Below are positions 43,694 through 53,395 of a stretch of DNA of 64,000 bases, one piece after another. The notes under the pieces were generated by a model. The model did no database searches. It saw nothing but the letters and a program-made list of their open reading frames with translations, and was not told where the DNA came from. The stretch is from Delphinapterus leucas (taxonomy: Eukaryota > Chordata > Mammalia > Artiodactyla > Monodontidae). The position numbers were made by a program, and so were the translations under genes. Location: positions 13,476,105 to 13,540,104 of the forward strand of contig NW_022098031.1 of assembly GCF_002288925.2 (NCBI RefSeq). Direction: 5' to 3'. The stretch's first letter is position 1. Each line of letters opens with the position of its first letter.

Positions 43694-44107
43694 CTTATGG
43701 TCAACTTATTTATTTTTTTAAAGATTTATTATTTATTTATTTGGCTGTGTTGGATCTTAGCTGTGGCCGGGACCTTTGTTGAGGCATGCAGGATCTTTCA
43801 TTGCAGCACGCAGGCTCTTTCGTTGCAGCACGCGGGCTCTTTCATTGCAGCACGAGGGCTATTCGTTGTGGTGAGCGGGCTTCTCTCTAGTTGTGGTGTG
43901 TGGGTTGCAGAGTGCGTGGGCTGTATAGTTTGTGGCATGTGGGCTCTTTCGTTGAGGCACACGGGCTCAGTAGTTGTGGTGTGCAGGCTTAGTTGCCCCG
44001 TGGCATGTGGGATCTTAGTTCCCTGACGAGGGATTGAACCTGCATCCCCTGCATTGTAAGGCAGATTCTCTACCACTGGACCACCGGGGAAGTCCCCTTA
44101 TGGTCAA
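43694..44107. repeat. target-site duplication pair around long CHR SINE
   Basis: 'cttatggtcaa' at 43694-43704 and 44097-44107, a perfect 11 bp match on both sides of the SINE. Confidence 0.93.
43705..44096 (-). mobile_element. CHR SINE, long form with internal tandem units
   Basis: T/A-rich tail complement (TTATTTATT), 'tggctgtgttggatcttagc', then three successive 27 bp units (about 43789-43860) built on 'ctctttcgttgcagcacg', and the tRNA-like end 'ccaccggggaagtcccc'. The length of about 390 bp is well above the short CHR form (about 210 bp). The long 109-codon frame through it reflects the repeat only. Confidence 0.9.
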
Positions 44108-45180
44108 TTTAATATCTGTTGCTTGATAGTTAGGTATATTTGATCGCACCTATCCTACAAATGCTTAGCTTTAAGTAACCTCGTTAGCCACTGGGCAAAC
44201 ATAGCTCCATGCAAAATAATTCTGCTTAAAACAAAAATAAGACGTGTCAAGCAGCTTCCACTTGCTGAGATCACCTCTAGAACATAGAATAGGCATATGA
44301 GCTAAGAGCTCAGCTGCTCTAAGAGAACATGGGACAGTCAAAGCTGGAGCTGCAGCCCGAGATAGGATGCACTTTTGTTTCTGCCATATTAACCTAAGCA
44401 GCCAGGGAACTCCAGACATCCTTGGAAGAAAAGGGATCCTATGGGGCGATGGGCCTGCTCAACTCATGCTCACTTCTCTCTTGGGACTTGTATTCTAAGC
44501 TCAGCAGCCTCATGAAGGCATTACCAGAGCCACTGTGTGATGTTGATTCCGCTATGGCTCTTCAACCATCTGCTGTCCCTGGATCCTTGCTTTGGTCCCT
44601 AAAACTTCCCAGCATCAGGATCTCATGTCTGAGATTGTAAAAGCCCCTTTTTATAGGAGTGGATTTGCTCTCACTACTTCCATGGAATCCAGCCTTGTTT
44701 TTGCCTGTAGGTTCCTGTCTGTGGGCGTGGGGGGCAGTGAGGGGGCATAGATTTAATGTCACCTCTTATATTATGAATCAAGGACATAGGCTTTTAAAGC
44801 CAAAGTACTTGTAACATCTCCTTTTTAAAAATAGAAGATTTAACTACCTTCACTCTCCCATTTAAACTGATTTCAGAAGGAAACGTAGGGTTCAAAGCGA
44901 AGTTCAGGCTCTTCTCTTCTGTATATTTGCAAATGCACAAAGCTGGGTCTGTTATGTCCTGTCTGAAAGGCTATCTATTTGTACAGCTTTATGCATCTCT
45001 TCAAAGAACACCCATGAAGTTACAGCTCATATTTCTACTTTAAATATTCGATCTTTTGGCTTTAAACACCCATAAGGGTTATTTGTCAAAACGGGTCTTA
45101 AACCTCGCCCCACAGCTCTGCAACATATCTTTAAAGTAATGCTGTAGGGGTGGGAAGGAAAGGGTGGGGAGACGGGAAGA
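44108..45180. other. unassigned stretch, no gene seen
   Basis: No repeat or domain is recognised. Frames at 44171-44419 (minus) and 44422-44640 (plus) are on opposite strands and short. A G-rich patch 'gtgggcgtggggggcagtga' lies near 44720. Confidence 0.4.
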
Positions 45181-45184
45181 GTCA

Positions 45185-45312
45185 GCCATTCAGCAAGCAT
45201 TTATTGAGTGCCAAGTACGTGCAGAGCATATGGTATCTAGTAATAGGTGCTGTGAGGGGGATAAAAAAGAAATGGAATATGCGTTCTTGCCCTCAAGATG
45301 AAGGGGACAGAG
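45185..45312 (-). mobile_element. L2 3' end remnant
   Basis: 'agcatttattgagtgccaag' with 'gttcttgccctcaagatgaa' is the complement of the L2 3' end. Confidence 0.65.
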
Positions 45313-45407
45313 ACATAAGCACTGTCAGTTCAATCCTAGATCGAGACATTTTAACCTTGTTTTCCAAAGATGTTTGAATGAAGAGCAGGGACCAGCAACC
45401 TGGGGCA

Positions 45408-45442
45408 TGTAAGAACACTTTAGCAGCAGAAGTGTTCTTACA
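45408..45442. repeat. perfect 13 bp inverted repeat (hairpin)
   Basis: Left arm tgtaagaacactt (45408-45420), loop tagcagcag (45421-45429), right arm aagtgttcttaca (45430-45442). All 13 pairs match. It directly precedes the G-rich tract. Confidence 0.97.
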
Positions 45443-45443
45443 G

Positions 45444-45560
45444 AAGGGGAGGGGGAGGGGGAGGGGGAGGGGGAGAGGAGGGAAGGGGGAGGGGAGAGGA
45501 GGGAAGGGGGAAGGGGGGAGGGAGGGAGAAAAAGGAGGAGGAGGAAGAAGAGAAAGGGTT
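45444..45560. repeat. (GGGGGA)n G-rich polypurine tract
   Basis: More than ten runs of three or more G in about 115 bases, with hexamer GGGGGA units first and GGGAA, GGAGGA units later. The spacing of the runs suits G-quadruplex formation. The 97-codon frame across it (Gly/Arg-rich) and the 102-codon Pro/Ser-rich frame on the other strand are artefacts. Confidence 0.96.
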
Positions 45561-46045
45561 TGTGGGTACAGGGATGGGATTGAGGGTGAAGGAAGAGTCA
45601 TGCCTTGTATGCAAGGTCCTTTCTTGTTGTGTTTCCTCAGTCATCTTCCAAGCCAAGATGCCTTTTGCTAGTTTTCTGAGATGCCAGCAGCAAGCTCCTA
45701 TGTTCCCTTTTTACAGTAATGCGTGTGTTCCTGATCCTTGGGACCCAGGCTTTCTCTTTTTCCGAATCTGTGTTTGTTTTGGTCTTATATGAAGATCAGC
45801 TTGCCTTGTTCCTCCTGATCGTTCATTTCTACCATCAGCCTCTGTGGTTCTGAACTGTGTTGTGGCCAGACTCCTGGAGGGACACCTGCGTGAACCCAGG
45901 AGGGTGGTCTCCATGTGCTCAACCACAGGTGGCCTCCTTATCCTGCCTACAGGAGGCCTGGTCACTCTAGTCCTTGTGCTGGGAGTGGAGACTTGGAAAC
46001 CACTATGAGGTACTGCTGAGCCCTTAGAAAAGTGTGCAGGGTAGT
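45561..46045. other. unassigned stretch, no gene seen
   Basis: The 132-codon minus frame at 45711-46109 overlaps a MIR and has no domain. 'aacccaggagggtggtctcc' and 'cctacaggaggcctgg' give a GC-rich patch at about 45890-45960. Nothing more can be said. Confidence 0.35.
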
Positions 46046-46049
46046 GAAG

Positions 46050-46240
46050 AGTCAGGCAGGCTTGGCCTGGAATCCTGTTTCTACTATTAACTACCTGATA
46101 AAACCACATTGAGCCTCAGTCGCTCCATCTGTCACATGGAAATTCTCTCCACGTTATTGTGATAGGCAATGATTAATGCATATAAAGTGCTTAGCATATA
46201 GTAAGCACTCAATAAAAATTTTGGCTAGTATGATAACATT
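46050..46240 (+). mobile_element. MIR SINE
   Basis: 'ggcctggaatcctgtttcta', 'ttgagcctcagtcgctccat' and 'taaagtgcttagcatatagt' with the closing 'aagcactcaataaa' follow MIR from body to end. Confidence 0.8.
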
Positions 46241-46439
46241 GATATAGTTTTCATTACTGTTTATGCATTTGCCTTGAGACTTTTCTTTGCGACCTAACAT
46301 AACATTTGTTCTGTCCTACAGAGTACATGACTAAGAGGGAAACAGGAAATGTGACTTACTCTATCCATTAAACAAGCTTTTTAAAGTGCTGACTGCATTG
46401 CCAAGTACTGTATCAGATCCCTTCCTCCTAGCTCCCTTC

Positions 46440-46645
46440 CTTCATCCTTCCACAAACATTTGCTGTGTGTCTGTGAGGTGCATTGCATTAGATTCTAGTA
46501 AAATAGCAATGAGACAGACAGATAGGTTTTCTTCCACCAGAGAGCTTATGATTCAGGGAGGAAAGAAATATATTACACAAGTACACCCAGGTATAGAACC
46601 AGGTGTAGTTTCTAGGTGCTACAGTGGTTCTCGTGGAATATTGGG
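46440..46645 (-). mobile_element. L2 3' end remnant
   Basis: 'acaaacatttgctgtgtgtc', 'gcattgcattagattctagt' and 'agagagcttatgattcaggg' are the complement of the L2 3' end. Confidence 0.6.
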
Positions 46646-47180
46646 GGATGTACTAGGATCTGCAAGATCAGCAATTGTCATGTTATAAGTTTCCATTTCT
46701 GAGGCCTGCTCTCAAAAGAGTAAGTGACTTGGCTTCCAATAGGTCAGTGATGTTTTCATTATGCTTCTCTAGACAAGACTGGCATTTTCTAATGAGATAT
46801 CTCTCAATCAAATCCATGAATTTCCAACTCCACATTGTAAGTGACAAAATGGCTCTTCACTGGAAGATTTGAACATAGTACCTACTGAAAAAGGGACATA
46901 TAAAGAATCAAGATTTAAAATAAGAACTTCATAGGTACAACCTGGTGTGTGCTTTACTAATGCTTAGTGCAATGTGTTTTGTCTTAACAGTTCTATTCAG
47001 AACTTAGTCACCCAGTTCAGACTTCACTAGAATATTTCTTTGTAAATCATCCTCCACTGATTAAGGCAAAAACTAGATTATGAATACGGTTCTAAAACTT
47101 CTCAAATCATACCTGTATCTTTCTTCTGCAGCTAATAGCTTCCATGCCATTACAGCAAGGACAAAGGGATGGGGAACTTA
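46646..47180. other. unassigned stretch
   Basis: No recognised repeat or gene. The 65-codon frame at 46675-46872 is unremarkable. Confidence 0.4.
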
Positions 47181-47184
47181 TGTC

Positions 47185-47400
47185 TACTGATTATCAGTTG
47201 TGTGAGTGCCAAACGTAGTCTCATGTAATTCTCACAGGAACCTTGTAAAAGAGGTCTTATTTCCATCTCTTTTCACATATTATGAAATTGAGGTTCTCTC
47301 TCTTAACCTCTCTAGGTTAAGAAATTTGTCCAAATTTGCAGGGCCTTATTCAAAGCCAAGACTACCTGATTCTCAAGGGTAGTCTCAATTTGGCCATGAA
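47185..47400 (-). mobile_element. MIR SINE
   Basis: 'gtctcatgtaattctcacag', 'gaaccttgtaaaagaggtct', 'aacctctctaggttaagaaa' and 'caaagccaagactacctgat' give the complement of MIR. Confidence 0.78.
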
Positions 47401-47799
47401 TGAGCTGACCATTCACAGAAAGTCACATAAAGGGGCTTATTTCCACCCATGCACAGTATATTTTAATTTATATAACCACTGCAAGGCTGAAAAATCATGC
47501 AATAATCACAGTTTAACTTACAAAAATCTAGTTATAATTTTTGTATCACAAATTGTGTACAATTTATCCTAGGCCCTAGGAACTCCCTTCCCTTTTTGCC
47601 CTAAATCTGTATTTCTTTGAAATTCTTTTCATATACTGTAGTTTACATTCACAGGATGCTTAAGCCCTTTCAATATGCCATAAATAGGAAGACAATACTA
47701 TATATACCACTCTTTCTGAGATGATAATTTTACTTTCCCATATTCATGAAAAGTTCTCTTTTCAGCAGAGCAAACAAAATATTTGTCCTCATTCGGTGT
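47401..47799. other. unassigned A/T-rich stretch
   Basis: No recognised repeat or gene. Confidence 0.4.
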
Positions 47800-47952
47800 G
47801 CCTAAAATGAAGCCCATCATCCTCCATCAGGACTGGACTGATCTTCCCTCTTTCCTGTTGCTTTCCAGGGAGCCGTCTGCTTTCCGGCACCTGGGGTCAG
47901 GTCCTTGCAGCCATCTTTGACTGCTCACACCTTCTCACTCTCCCACATCCAG
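47800..47952 (+). mobile_element. L2 LINE remnant, left part
   Basis: 'cctaaaatgaagcccatcat', 'ccagggagccgtctgctttc' and 'agccatctttgactgctcac' follow L2 in plus orientation up to the MIR at 47955. Confidence 0.6.
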
Positions 47953-47954
47953 GT

Positions 47955-48150
47955 ATTGTTTATAATAAGAACAGCTTCTGTATCAAATGGCATTAACCTT
48001 CACTCTGTCGTTTGCCTTCACAGCAGCCCCCTAAGGCAACTGTTATCAATTCCATCTGACCGATAAGGCAGCTGAGCTTCAGAGGACTCAGAATTTGATA
48101 ATTAGTGGAGATTTGAACCCAGATCTTTATGGACGACAAAATACCGTCTA
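47955..48150 (-). mobile_element. MIR SINE nested in L2
   Basis: 'cacagcagccccctaaggca', 'cgataaggcagctgagcttc' and 'gagatttgaacccagatctt' are the complement of MIR. L2 continues on both sides in the same direction. Confidence 0.72.
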
Positions 48151-48350
48151 TGCTTCCTTCATCATTGATCTTGTGCTCAGCTATTTCCTTTTATTTCCCA
48201 TGAACTCACCTTGAGTCAGACTTGCATTCCTTTATGTTCAAATTAGTGCCACAGTTTCCTAACCATTCTCCTTCCTCGACTTCAGTCAAAATTCTATGCC
48301 CCAAACCAGATATATCTACCCAACCACTCCTCTTTTTCCATTGTCTAATG
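48151..48350 (+). mobile_element. L2 LINE remnant, right part
   Basis: 'acagtttcctaaccattctc' and 'tcctcgacttcagtcaaaat' continue the L2 interrupted by the MIR. Confidence 0.5.
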
Positions 48351-48484
48351 CAGTAGTTCTGAAGCTACTAAAAATCAAATAATAATGGTGTTTCACTTCT
48401 TTACAGAAAAGGAAATGTTTACTTTTTAAAATAAGTATCTAAAATTTAATATTTTAAATTTCTCTCGCTGAAGTTTTTTTCTTA

Positions 48485-48604
48485 AACTTTTTTTTTTTTG
48501 GCTGCACTGCACAGCCTTCGGGATCTTAGTTACCCAACCAGGGATCGAACCCATGCCCCCTGCATTGGAAACGCAGTCTTATCCACTGGACCACCAGGGA
48601 GGTC
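48485..48604 (-). mobile_element. CHR-related SINE, short head-only copy
   Basis: T run, 'ggctgcactgcacagccttc', 'gggatcttagttacccaacc', 'agggatcgaacccatgcccc' and end 'ccaccagggaggtcccc'. The head (tRNA-like part) is present but the body is much shorter than in the other copies. A/T-rich near-repeats on both sides may be its duplicated target. Confidence 0.85.
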
Positions 48605-49000
48605 CCCTTTTCTAAAAAACTTTTATCTTCATCATTGACTAATACATAGTTATTTCATATCGCCTGAAAATACTGTGGTTTCTAGGGACCCTGTCATTTG
48701 TCAAATTGAGATTCATAGCTTTAGATAGTAAGTGCTAAAAGGATGGTCAAGACCCTCTAAACTCTGCCCACAGGTCACATTTCGACTTCTCTTTAATCCA
48801 GCATCCTTCCTTTGTATGCAGTGGGTTGAAGTTCTGAGCCTAATGCAGGGCACACACGAGTGGATTCAGTCCTGGTTCGCTGCCCTCAATCCACTCATTA
48901 CTCAGAGAATGCGCTCTGCTGTGGGACATTCCTGGCTTTGCTCATGCAAGGCACTTGCTCCCAACTTCTTCTTTCCTCTCCTTTTTATCATGTTTTAAAA
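48605..49000. other. unassigned stretch
   Basis: No repeat or gene is recognised; the 88-codon frame at 48732-48998 has no domain. Confidence 0.4.
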
Positions 49001-49004
49001 GGTA

Positions 49005-49375
49005 ACGGTTAATATTTATTGAGTGCTTCTGTTGCTCCGGACACTTCCCAAGGGCATTACATATATTGACTCATTTAAGCTTCGCAATACCCTCTATGGT
49101 GGGTATTAGCAAGACCACTTTCTGGGCTTCCGTTTCTGATTTTGTAAAATAAAGATTAAAATAATACTTGCCTCATACGATTGTTGTGAAGGTTAAGTGA
49201 GTTAGCACATGAATTGCCTAGGACATGGTACTTAGTAAATATATATATATTTTTTATGCCACCTTCCAATTGTGGAAATTAAAGCTTACGTTGATTAACG
49301 ATTTGCTAGTCACCAGTAAAGCCAAGATTTGGACTCAGCCATGTCTCTGGAGTCTGAACTCTCAAACACTGGGCT
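49005..49375 (-). mobile_element. MIR SINE split by another MIR
   Basis: The left part (49005-49100: 'aatatttattgagtgcttct', 'gactcatttaagcttcgcaa') and the right part (49262-49375: 'gccaagatttggactcagcc', 'gagtctgaactctcaaacac') are both in minus orientation and together cover a MIR. Confidence 0.7.
49105..49258 (+). mobile_element. MIR SINE inserted in a MIR
   Basis: 'gattttgtaaaataaagatt', 'cttgcctcatacgattgttg' and 'ggacatggtacttagtaaat' follow MIR in plus orientation, opposite to the flanking MIR. An (AT)n run (49241-49250) marks its end. Confidence 0.7.
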
Positions 49376-49594
49376 TCTTCCTTACGCTTTTTCCTACTTA
49401 CTCAAATATCCCACCCCCTCCAGGAAGTCTTGGTCACTCATTTGTGTTCCTAATATCTCCTTTGAACACATCATCATATGGAGCATAGTACTCACTCATA
49501 TAAGACCTTAAGTATATGAAATACTTTCCATCTTTGTTTCCGTGGTATTAACAGTTAGAGACAGACCTATGCAAATGACATACTTTTTCCATTT

Positions 49595-50083
49595 CCTATT
49601 TGTGCTAGGGCCCCCCAGGACCTCTCTCAGGTTCAGTGATTTGCTAGGAAAACTCAGAGGACTCAGCATAGAGTCATAGTCATAAATAAGATTTATTATA
49701 GCAAAAGGGTACAAAGCAAAATCAGCAAAGGGAAAATATACACAAGGCAAACTCTGGAGGAAACCAGGCACAAGCTTCCAAGAGTCCTCTCCCCGTGGAG
49801 TCACACAGGATGTGCTTCATTCCTCCGGTGACGAGTTCTGACAACACACGAGAATTGTCTACCAGGGATGCTCGTTAGAGTCTCGGTGCCCAGGGTTTTA
49901 CTGGTGTCCAGTCACGTAGGCACTATGCCAAGCACATAATAAAATTCTAGACTGGGAATGCCTTTTTAAATTCTTCATGGGAATAATGAAAGCAGCTGTT
50001 CAGCACGAACCACGTTACTCATACAAACAGTTTAGTCACAGTGAGTCACTCTTATCAGTTCTGGGGATGATGGGAACCCTCCT
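49595..50083 (-). mobile_element. old LTR-like repeat, left part
   Basis: Phrases such as 'catagagtcatagtcataaa', 'gggtacaaagcaaaatcagc', 'cctctccccgtggagtcaca' and 'cggtgcccagggttttactg' belong to a known type of ancient ERV LTR in reverse direction, which I cannot name. It appears to resume after the LTR that follows (50455-50570, 'caggccttcctaaggaaag'). Confidence 0.5.
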
Positions 50084-50090
50084 GTGTTGG

Positions 50091-50448
50091 TTCATTTTAT
50101 ATGTCAACTTGGAGGGTGCTTTTGGATGAGATTAACATTTAAACGAGTAAATTCTGAGTAAGCAGATTGCCTTCCATGATATGGGTGGGCCTCGTCCAAT
50201 CAGTTGAAGGCCTAAACAGAACAAACAGATTGGCCTCCCCAGCAAAAGGGAATTCTCAAGCAGACGGCCTTTGGACTTCAGGTCAGCTCTCGTGGAGTGC
50301 CAGCCTGCCGGCACACACTGCAGATTTCAGACTTGCCAGCCTCCATAATCACGTGAACCCATTTCTTCTAAGAAATCTTTTTCTCTCTATTATACACACA
50401 CATATCCTTTTGGTTGTGTATCTCTGAAGAAACCCGACTAATCCAAGT
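50091..50448 (+). mobile_element. solo LTR-like repeat nested in the older one
   Basis: It begins 'tgttggttcattttatatgt', runs through 'ggatgagattaacatttaaa', 'ccaatcagttgaaggcctaa', 'cagcctccataatcacgtga' and ends 'gaaacccgactaatcca'. TG...CA ends and size suit a MaLR/ERVL-type LTR. The family name is uncertain, and no 5 bp duplication is convincing. Confidence 0.6.
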
Positions 50449-50449
50449 T

Positions 50450-50790
50450 CCCAGATCCTAGTCAAGGGTCAACCTTGAAAGCAGGCCTTCCTAAGGAAAG
50501 CAGTCTCAGGCCAGCTATGTCAGCTTTATTCTGCACATTGCTAACTTTTAGACCAGCAGAAGCCACAGGTGGTAATACCATGGAGCAGCAGAGCCCATGG
50601 AAGATAAGAAACTATAGGGTGGAAAGAAAGGGAGTAGAGAGAAATTGGCTGGTAGTGGCAGAGAAGTGGAAGCAACAGAGTGCTGGGGTGGAGGATTCAT
50701 GTAATAGTGCAACATTCAAACAGGAAACAGGAGATGTCTGTAGCAGGGGCAGCAGGATGAGCAGGTAACAAGATACTCCTTTATTCCACA
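50450..50790. other. end of older LTR-like repeat plus unassigned sequence
   Basis: After a short resumption of the older LTR-like repeat nothing is recognised. The 97-codon frame at 50475-50768 has no domain. A 36 bp stretch at 50723-50758 recurs imperfectly at 51381-51416. Confidence 0.35.
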
Positions 50791-50804
50791 AGACCTGATT
50801 ACAT

Positions 50805-51312
50805 AATTGTGGTGGGTTGAAGATAGCCAGAGATTCTTTGCCACTCCTTACATGAAGGTGTTTTCCTTCTCCTTGATTCCGGGCTGGAATGTGATTTGCT
50901 TTAACCAGTAGAACACCACAGAGTTGGCACTGTGGCTGTTCTAGGCATGAGCCTTAAGAAGGCCTTGCCGCTTCTGCTTTTGTGATTTGGGGAGCCATGA
51001 GTCACCATGCCATAAAGTTCATCTACTGTGCTTGGAGAAACTTGGAGAGAAAGGAAGAGAGAGAAGGATGCCTAGCCAGCCACCCGCTGTTCCAGCTATC
51101 CGAGCTGAGGTTCATGCATGTCAGTGATGTCATTCTGGATGTTCCAGCCCAGTTTGAGACTCCAGATGACAGCACCTGCCTACGTGACCCGAGGCCGGAC
51201 CAGCAGAAGAATCACCCTGCTGAGCCCCACTCAAATGACAGAATCAAGAGCAAATAATAAAATGTTGTGACCCTAAACTACAAACTGTTTATTTCATAGC
51301 AATAGATACGTG
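50805..51312 (+). mobile_element. solo LTR of MLT1-like MaLR type
   Basis: 'ttgaagatagccagagattc', 'ggctggaatgtgatttgctt', 'cattctggatgttccagccc', 'aataataaaatgttgtgacc' and 'ttatttcatagcaatagata' follow the MLT1 type in plus orientation, including a polyadenylation-like AATAAAA. No internal retroviral sequence is beside it. Confidence 0.7.
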
Positions 51313-51930
51313 ATGTGGTGAAACAGCTGAAGCAGTCTGAGCACAGTGGCTTCCTTGCAATGCTGGGGTACCGGAGGAGAAAGCAAGAGATGTCTGTGGA
51401 TGGGGCAGCGGGATGACTCCGTGAGACTTGACGCGAGGCACTCTTTTCCAGTTTTCACTGTTTCACAACAGTGACATGTGTCACTTCACAAAGAAAACAG
51501 TCTGTACCCTTCTGGATTAAGCTTTACCCGAGAATCTTTTCCAGACTTTCCCAACCCTCAAACCAAAGTTTGTGAACAGTTGATTGAGATCCCATGCGTG
51601 ATGAGTCATGTTTGCCTTCAGAATGCCTATTGCCTTAGTGGAGATCTTAGATCATCAGAAGTCCCATGCCCTGGAGCTCGTTTCTTCCTTTGGGAAGCCA
51701 ACGTACGATGTATAACTTCATCTCTGGCAAAGATTCTCAACATGTGCCTGAGCATGTATGCGCAGGATGCCAAATCAGTGAGTCCAAAAATGTAATAGTT
51801 ACCTGCCAAAACCAGTCTGACTGATTTTATTGACAGAATTAATGGGTCATTTAGTTGTAGCAGAAACTGGGCCTATGACCAATTGTTGCAAATATTTTCA
51901 TCTCTCTTTTATGGATGAGGATACCAAGAG

Positions 51931-51957
51931 GGAGAGACAGAGAGAGAGAGAGAGAGA
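51931..51957. repeat. (GA)n microsatellite
   Basis: About eleven GA units with one ACA interruption. Confidence 0.88.
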
Positions 51958-52242
51958 TCCCATGAACTACCAGAGCCACTCAACAAGTCAAAATTGAAGG
52001 CAGGGACAAAATCCAGAGCTCCCCAATCTCTCTTCAGGGCTTTCTCCACTATTGGCAGTGTTAGTTTTCATGGTTAGTTGATAGTTAGTTGATATGTTTG
52101 TGTACTTCTCTGCTGGAGAGGGCATAGGTGCAGCCCAGCATTTTTTATTACCTTAAGCAAAACGTATTTCTTCTTTGTGATATCACTGTTTTACCCTGAA
52201 CACTTGATTAGTTTCTTATGGGCAGTCTCAGCTATCTCTTGG

Positions 52243-52262
52243 AAAAAAAAAAAAAAAAAAAA
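52243..52262. repeat. A20 homopolymer run
   Basis: Twenty uninterrupted A residues; no SINE body adjoins it on either side that I can see. Confidence 0.85.
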
Positions 52263-52593
52263 GATCCAGTAAGAAATAAACTCCCCAAGGACCATGTGTG
52301 GAGAAAGAATGTAGAAGCCCAGCCAGCGGGGTGAGTGTGGAGAGGCTCTCCCTGCTGATAAACTTGGGAGAAAGAATTGCCTGACTTAGAAATATGACAT
52401 TTTTCTAGGCCACCTCATTTCATCTGATAAAAAAATGACCACTTTCCAATATGTTCCTATTAAAGAAAATGAATGAAAACATAGCTAGGAGGTAACCTAG
52501 AATAGTAAATCAGAATGAGTAAAATCTACATGTCCATATCTAGTCAGTAGATACTCTGTTTTACTTATAGCCTACGGAGAATTCATTCACTCA

Positions 52594-52642
52594 CCCATCC
52601 ATCCATCCATCCATCCATCCATCCATCCATCCATCCATCCAT
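52594..52642. repeat. (CATC)n microsatellite
   Basis: About twelve CATC units in a row, flanked by the near-units 'tcactcac' and 'attcacc'. Confidence 0.96.
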
Positions 52643-52870
52643 TCACCAAATGTTGATTCACCTACCACGAGCAAAGCCCTATGGAGACACAATAGGTACA
52701 AACCATACCTCCTGCTTTACAGAGATTGCTTTTACAGTCTCATAAAGGAGATAAGACAAGACGTGAACACAAAGAACTATGATCAAGGTAATAAATGAGT
52801 AAGTACCAGGGGAGAGAAAAATAAGGTGAGATGAAAGTTCAGAAAAAGGAGACATCACTTCTGGCCAAAG
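52643..52870 (-). mobile_element. L2 remnant
   Basis: 'gattcacctaccacgagcaa', 'gatgaaagttcagaaa' and the layout between them follow the complement of the L2 3' region. Diverged. Confidence 0.5.
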
Positions 52871-52904
52871 GAAATATAGAGTAGAATGATTTTTTAAAAG
52901 TATA

Positions 52905-53062
52905 ATCTATCACTTTCCAACTCCTGGTTTAAAAGCCTCACACAGTTATTAGCTATATGACCTTGGGCAAATCATAAATTTTCTCTGTCTTAGTTTGCTT
53001 ATCTTTTAAAAGGAAGGGTTGGAGTACATGATCTTGAGGGTCCTGTCCGCTCTAAAGTACTA
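52905..53062 (+). mobile_element. MIR-like SINE remnant
   Basis: 'agctatatgaccttgggcaa', 'tctgtcttagtttgcttatc' and 'ggttggagtacatgatcttg' follow the MIR middle and the MIR3-like end. Confidence 0.7.
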
Positions 53063-53099
53063 GGGTACGTAATTTTTCATGAGATGGCCTAGCTAAATA

Positions 53100-53395
53100 T
53101 GTGACAATCTATTATACAACCAGAGTAACTCTTTAAACCTAAATAAGATCATGTTACCCATGGCTTAAAACCCCTTCGTGGCTGCATTTCAAAGAAAACC
53201 CGAGCTCCTTTTGATGGCGTGCTAGGTCTTGCAACATCTGGCCCTGCTCCTTCTCTAACCCCATCTCCCAGATCTCCTCCTCTCGCCCTTGCCCTCCCAA
53301 CAGAGGGACCTCTTCTCTGGTCCCTAATGCACCAACCAGGACCTTCACACATGCTGTTCCCTCTGCCAGGAATGCCTTTCCTCTCCTCTTAAAAA
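53100..53395 (+). mobile_element. L2 LINE remnant
   Basis: 'gatcatgttacccatggctt', 'aaaaccccttcgtggctgca', 'ggtcttgcaacatctggccc' and 'ttcacacatgctgttccctc' are L2 phrases in plus orientation. Confidence 0.82.

Larger units (their letters stand above)
51313..52590. other. unassigned stretch, no gene seen
   Basis: A (GA)n run (51931-51957) and an A run (52243-52262) are the only landmarks. The 105-codon plus frame at 51478-51795 is open but shows no signal peptide, repeat or domain that I recognise; I do not call it a gene. Confidence 0.4.

Noticed and set aside
43789..43860. CRISPR-like array of short repeats
   Set aside because: The units are adjacent without unique spacers, lie inside a SINE, and the DNA is mammalian.
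45293..45671. Proline-rich and Gly/Arg-rich proteins on opposite strands
   Set aside because: Both are readings of the G-rich polypurine tract in different frames; low-complexity DNA is the simple explanation.
51478..51795. 105-codon open frame
   Set aside because: No family resemblance, repeat or membrane pattern is visible, and there is no splice or promoter context that I could defend.
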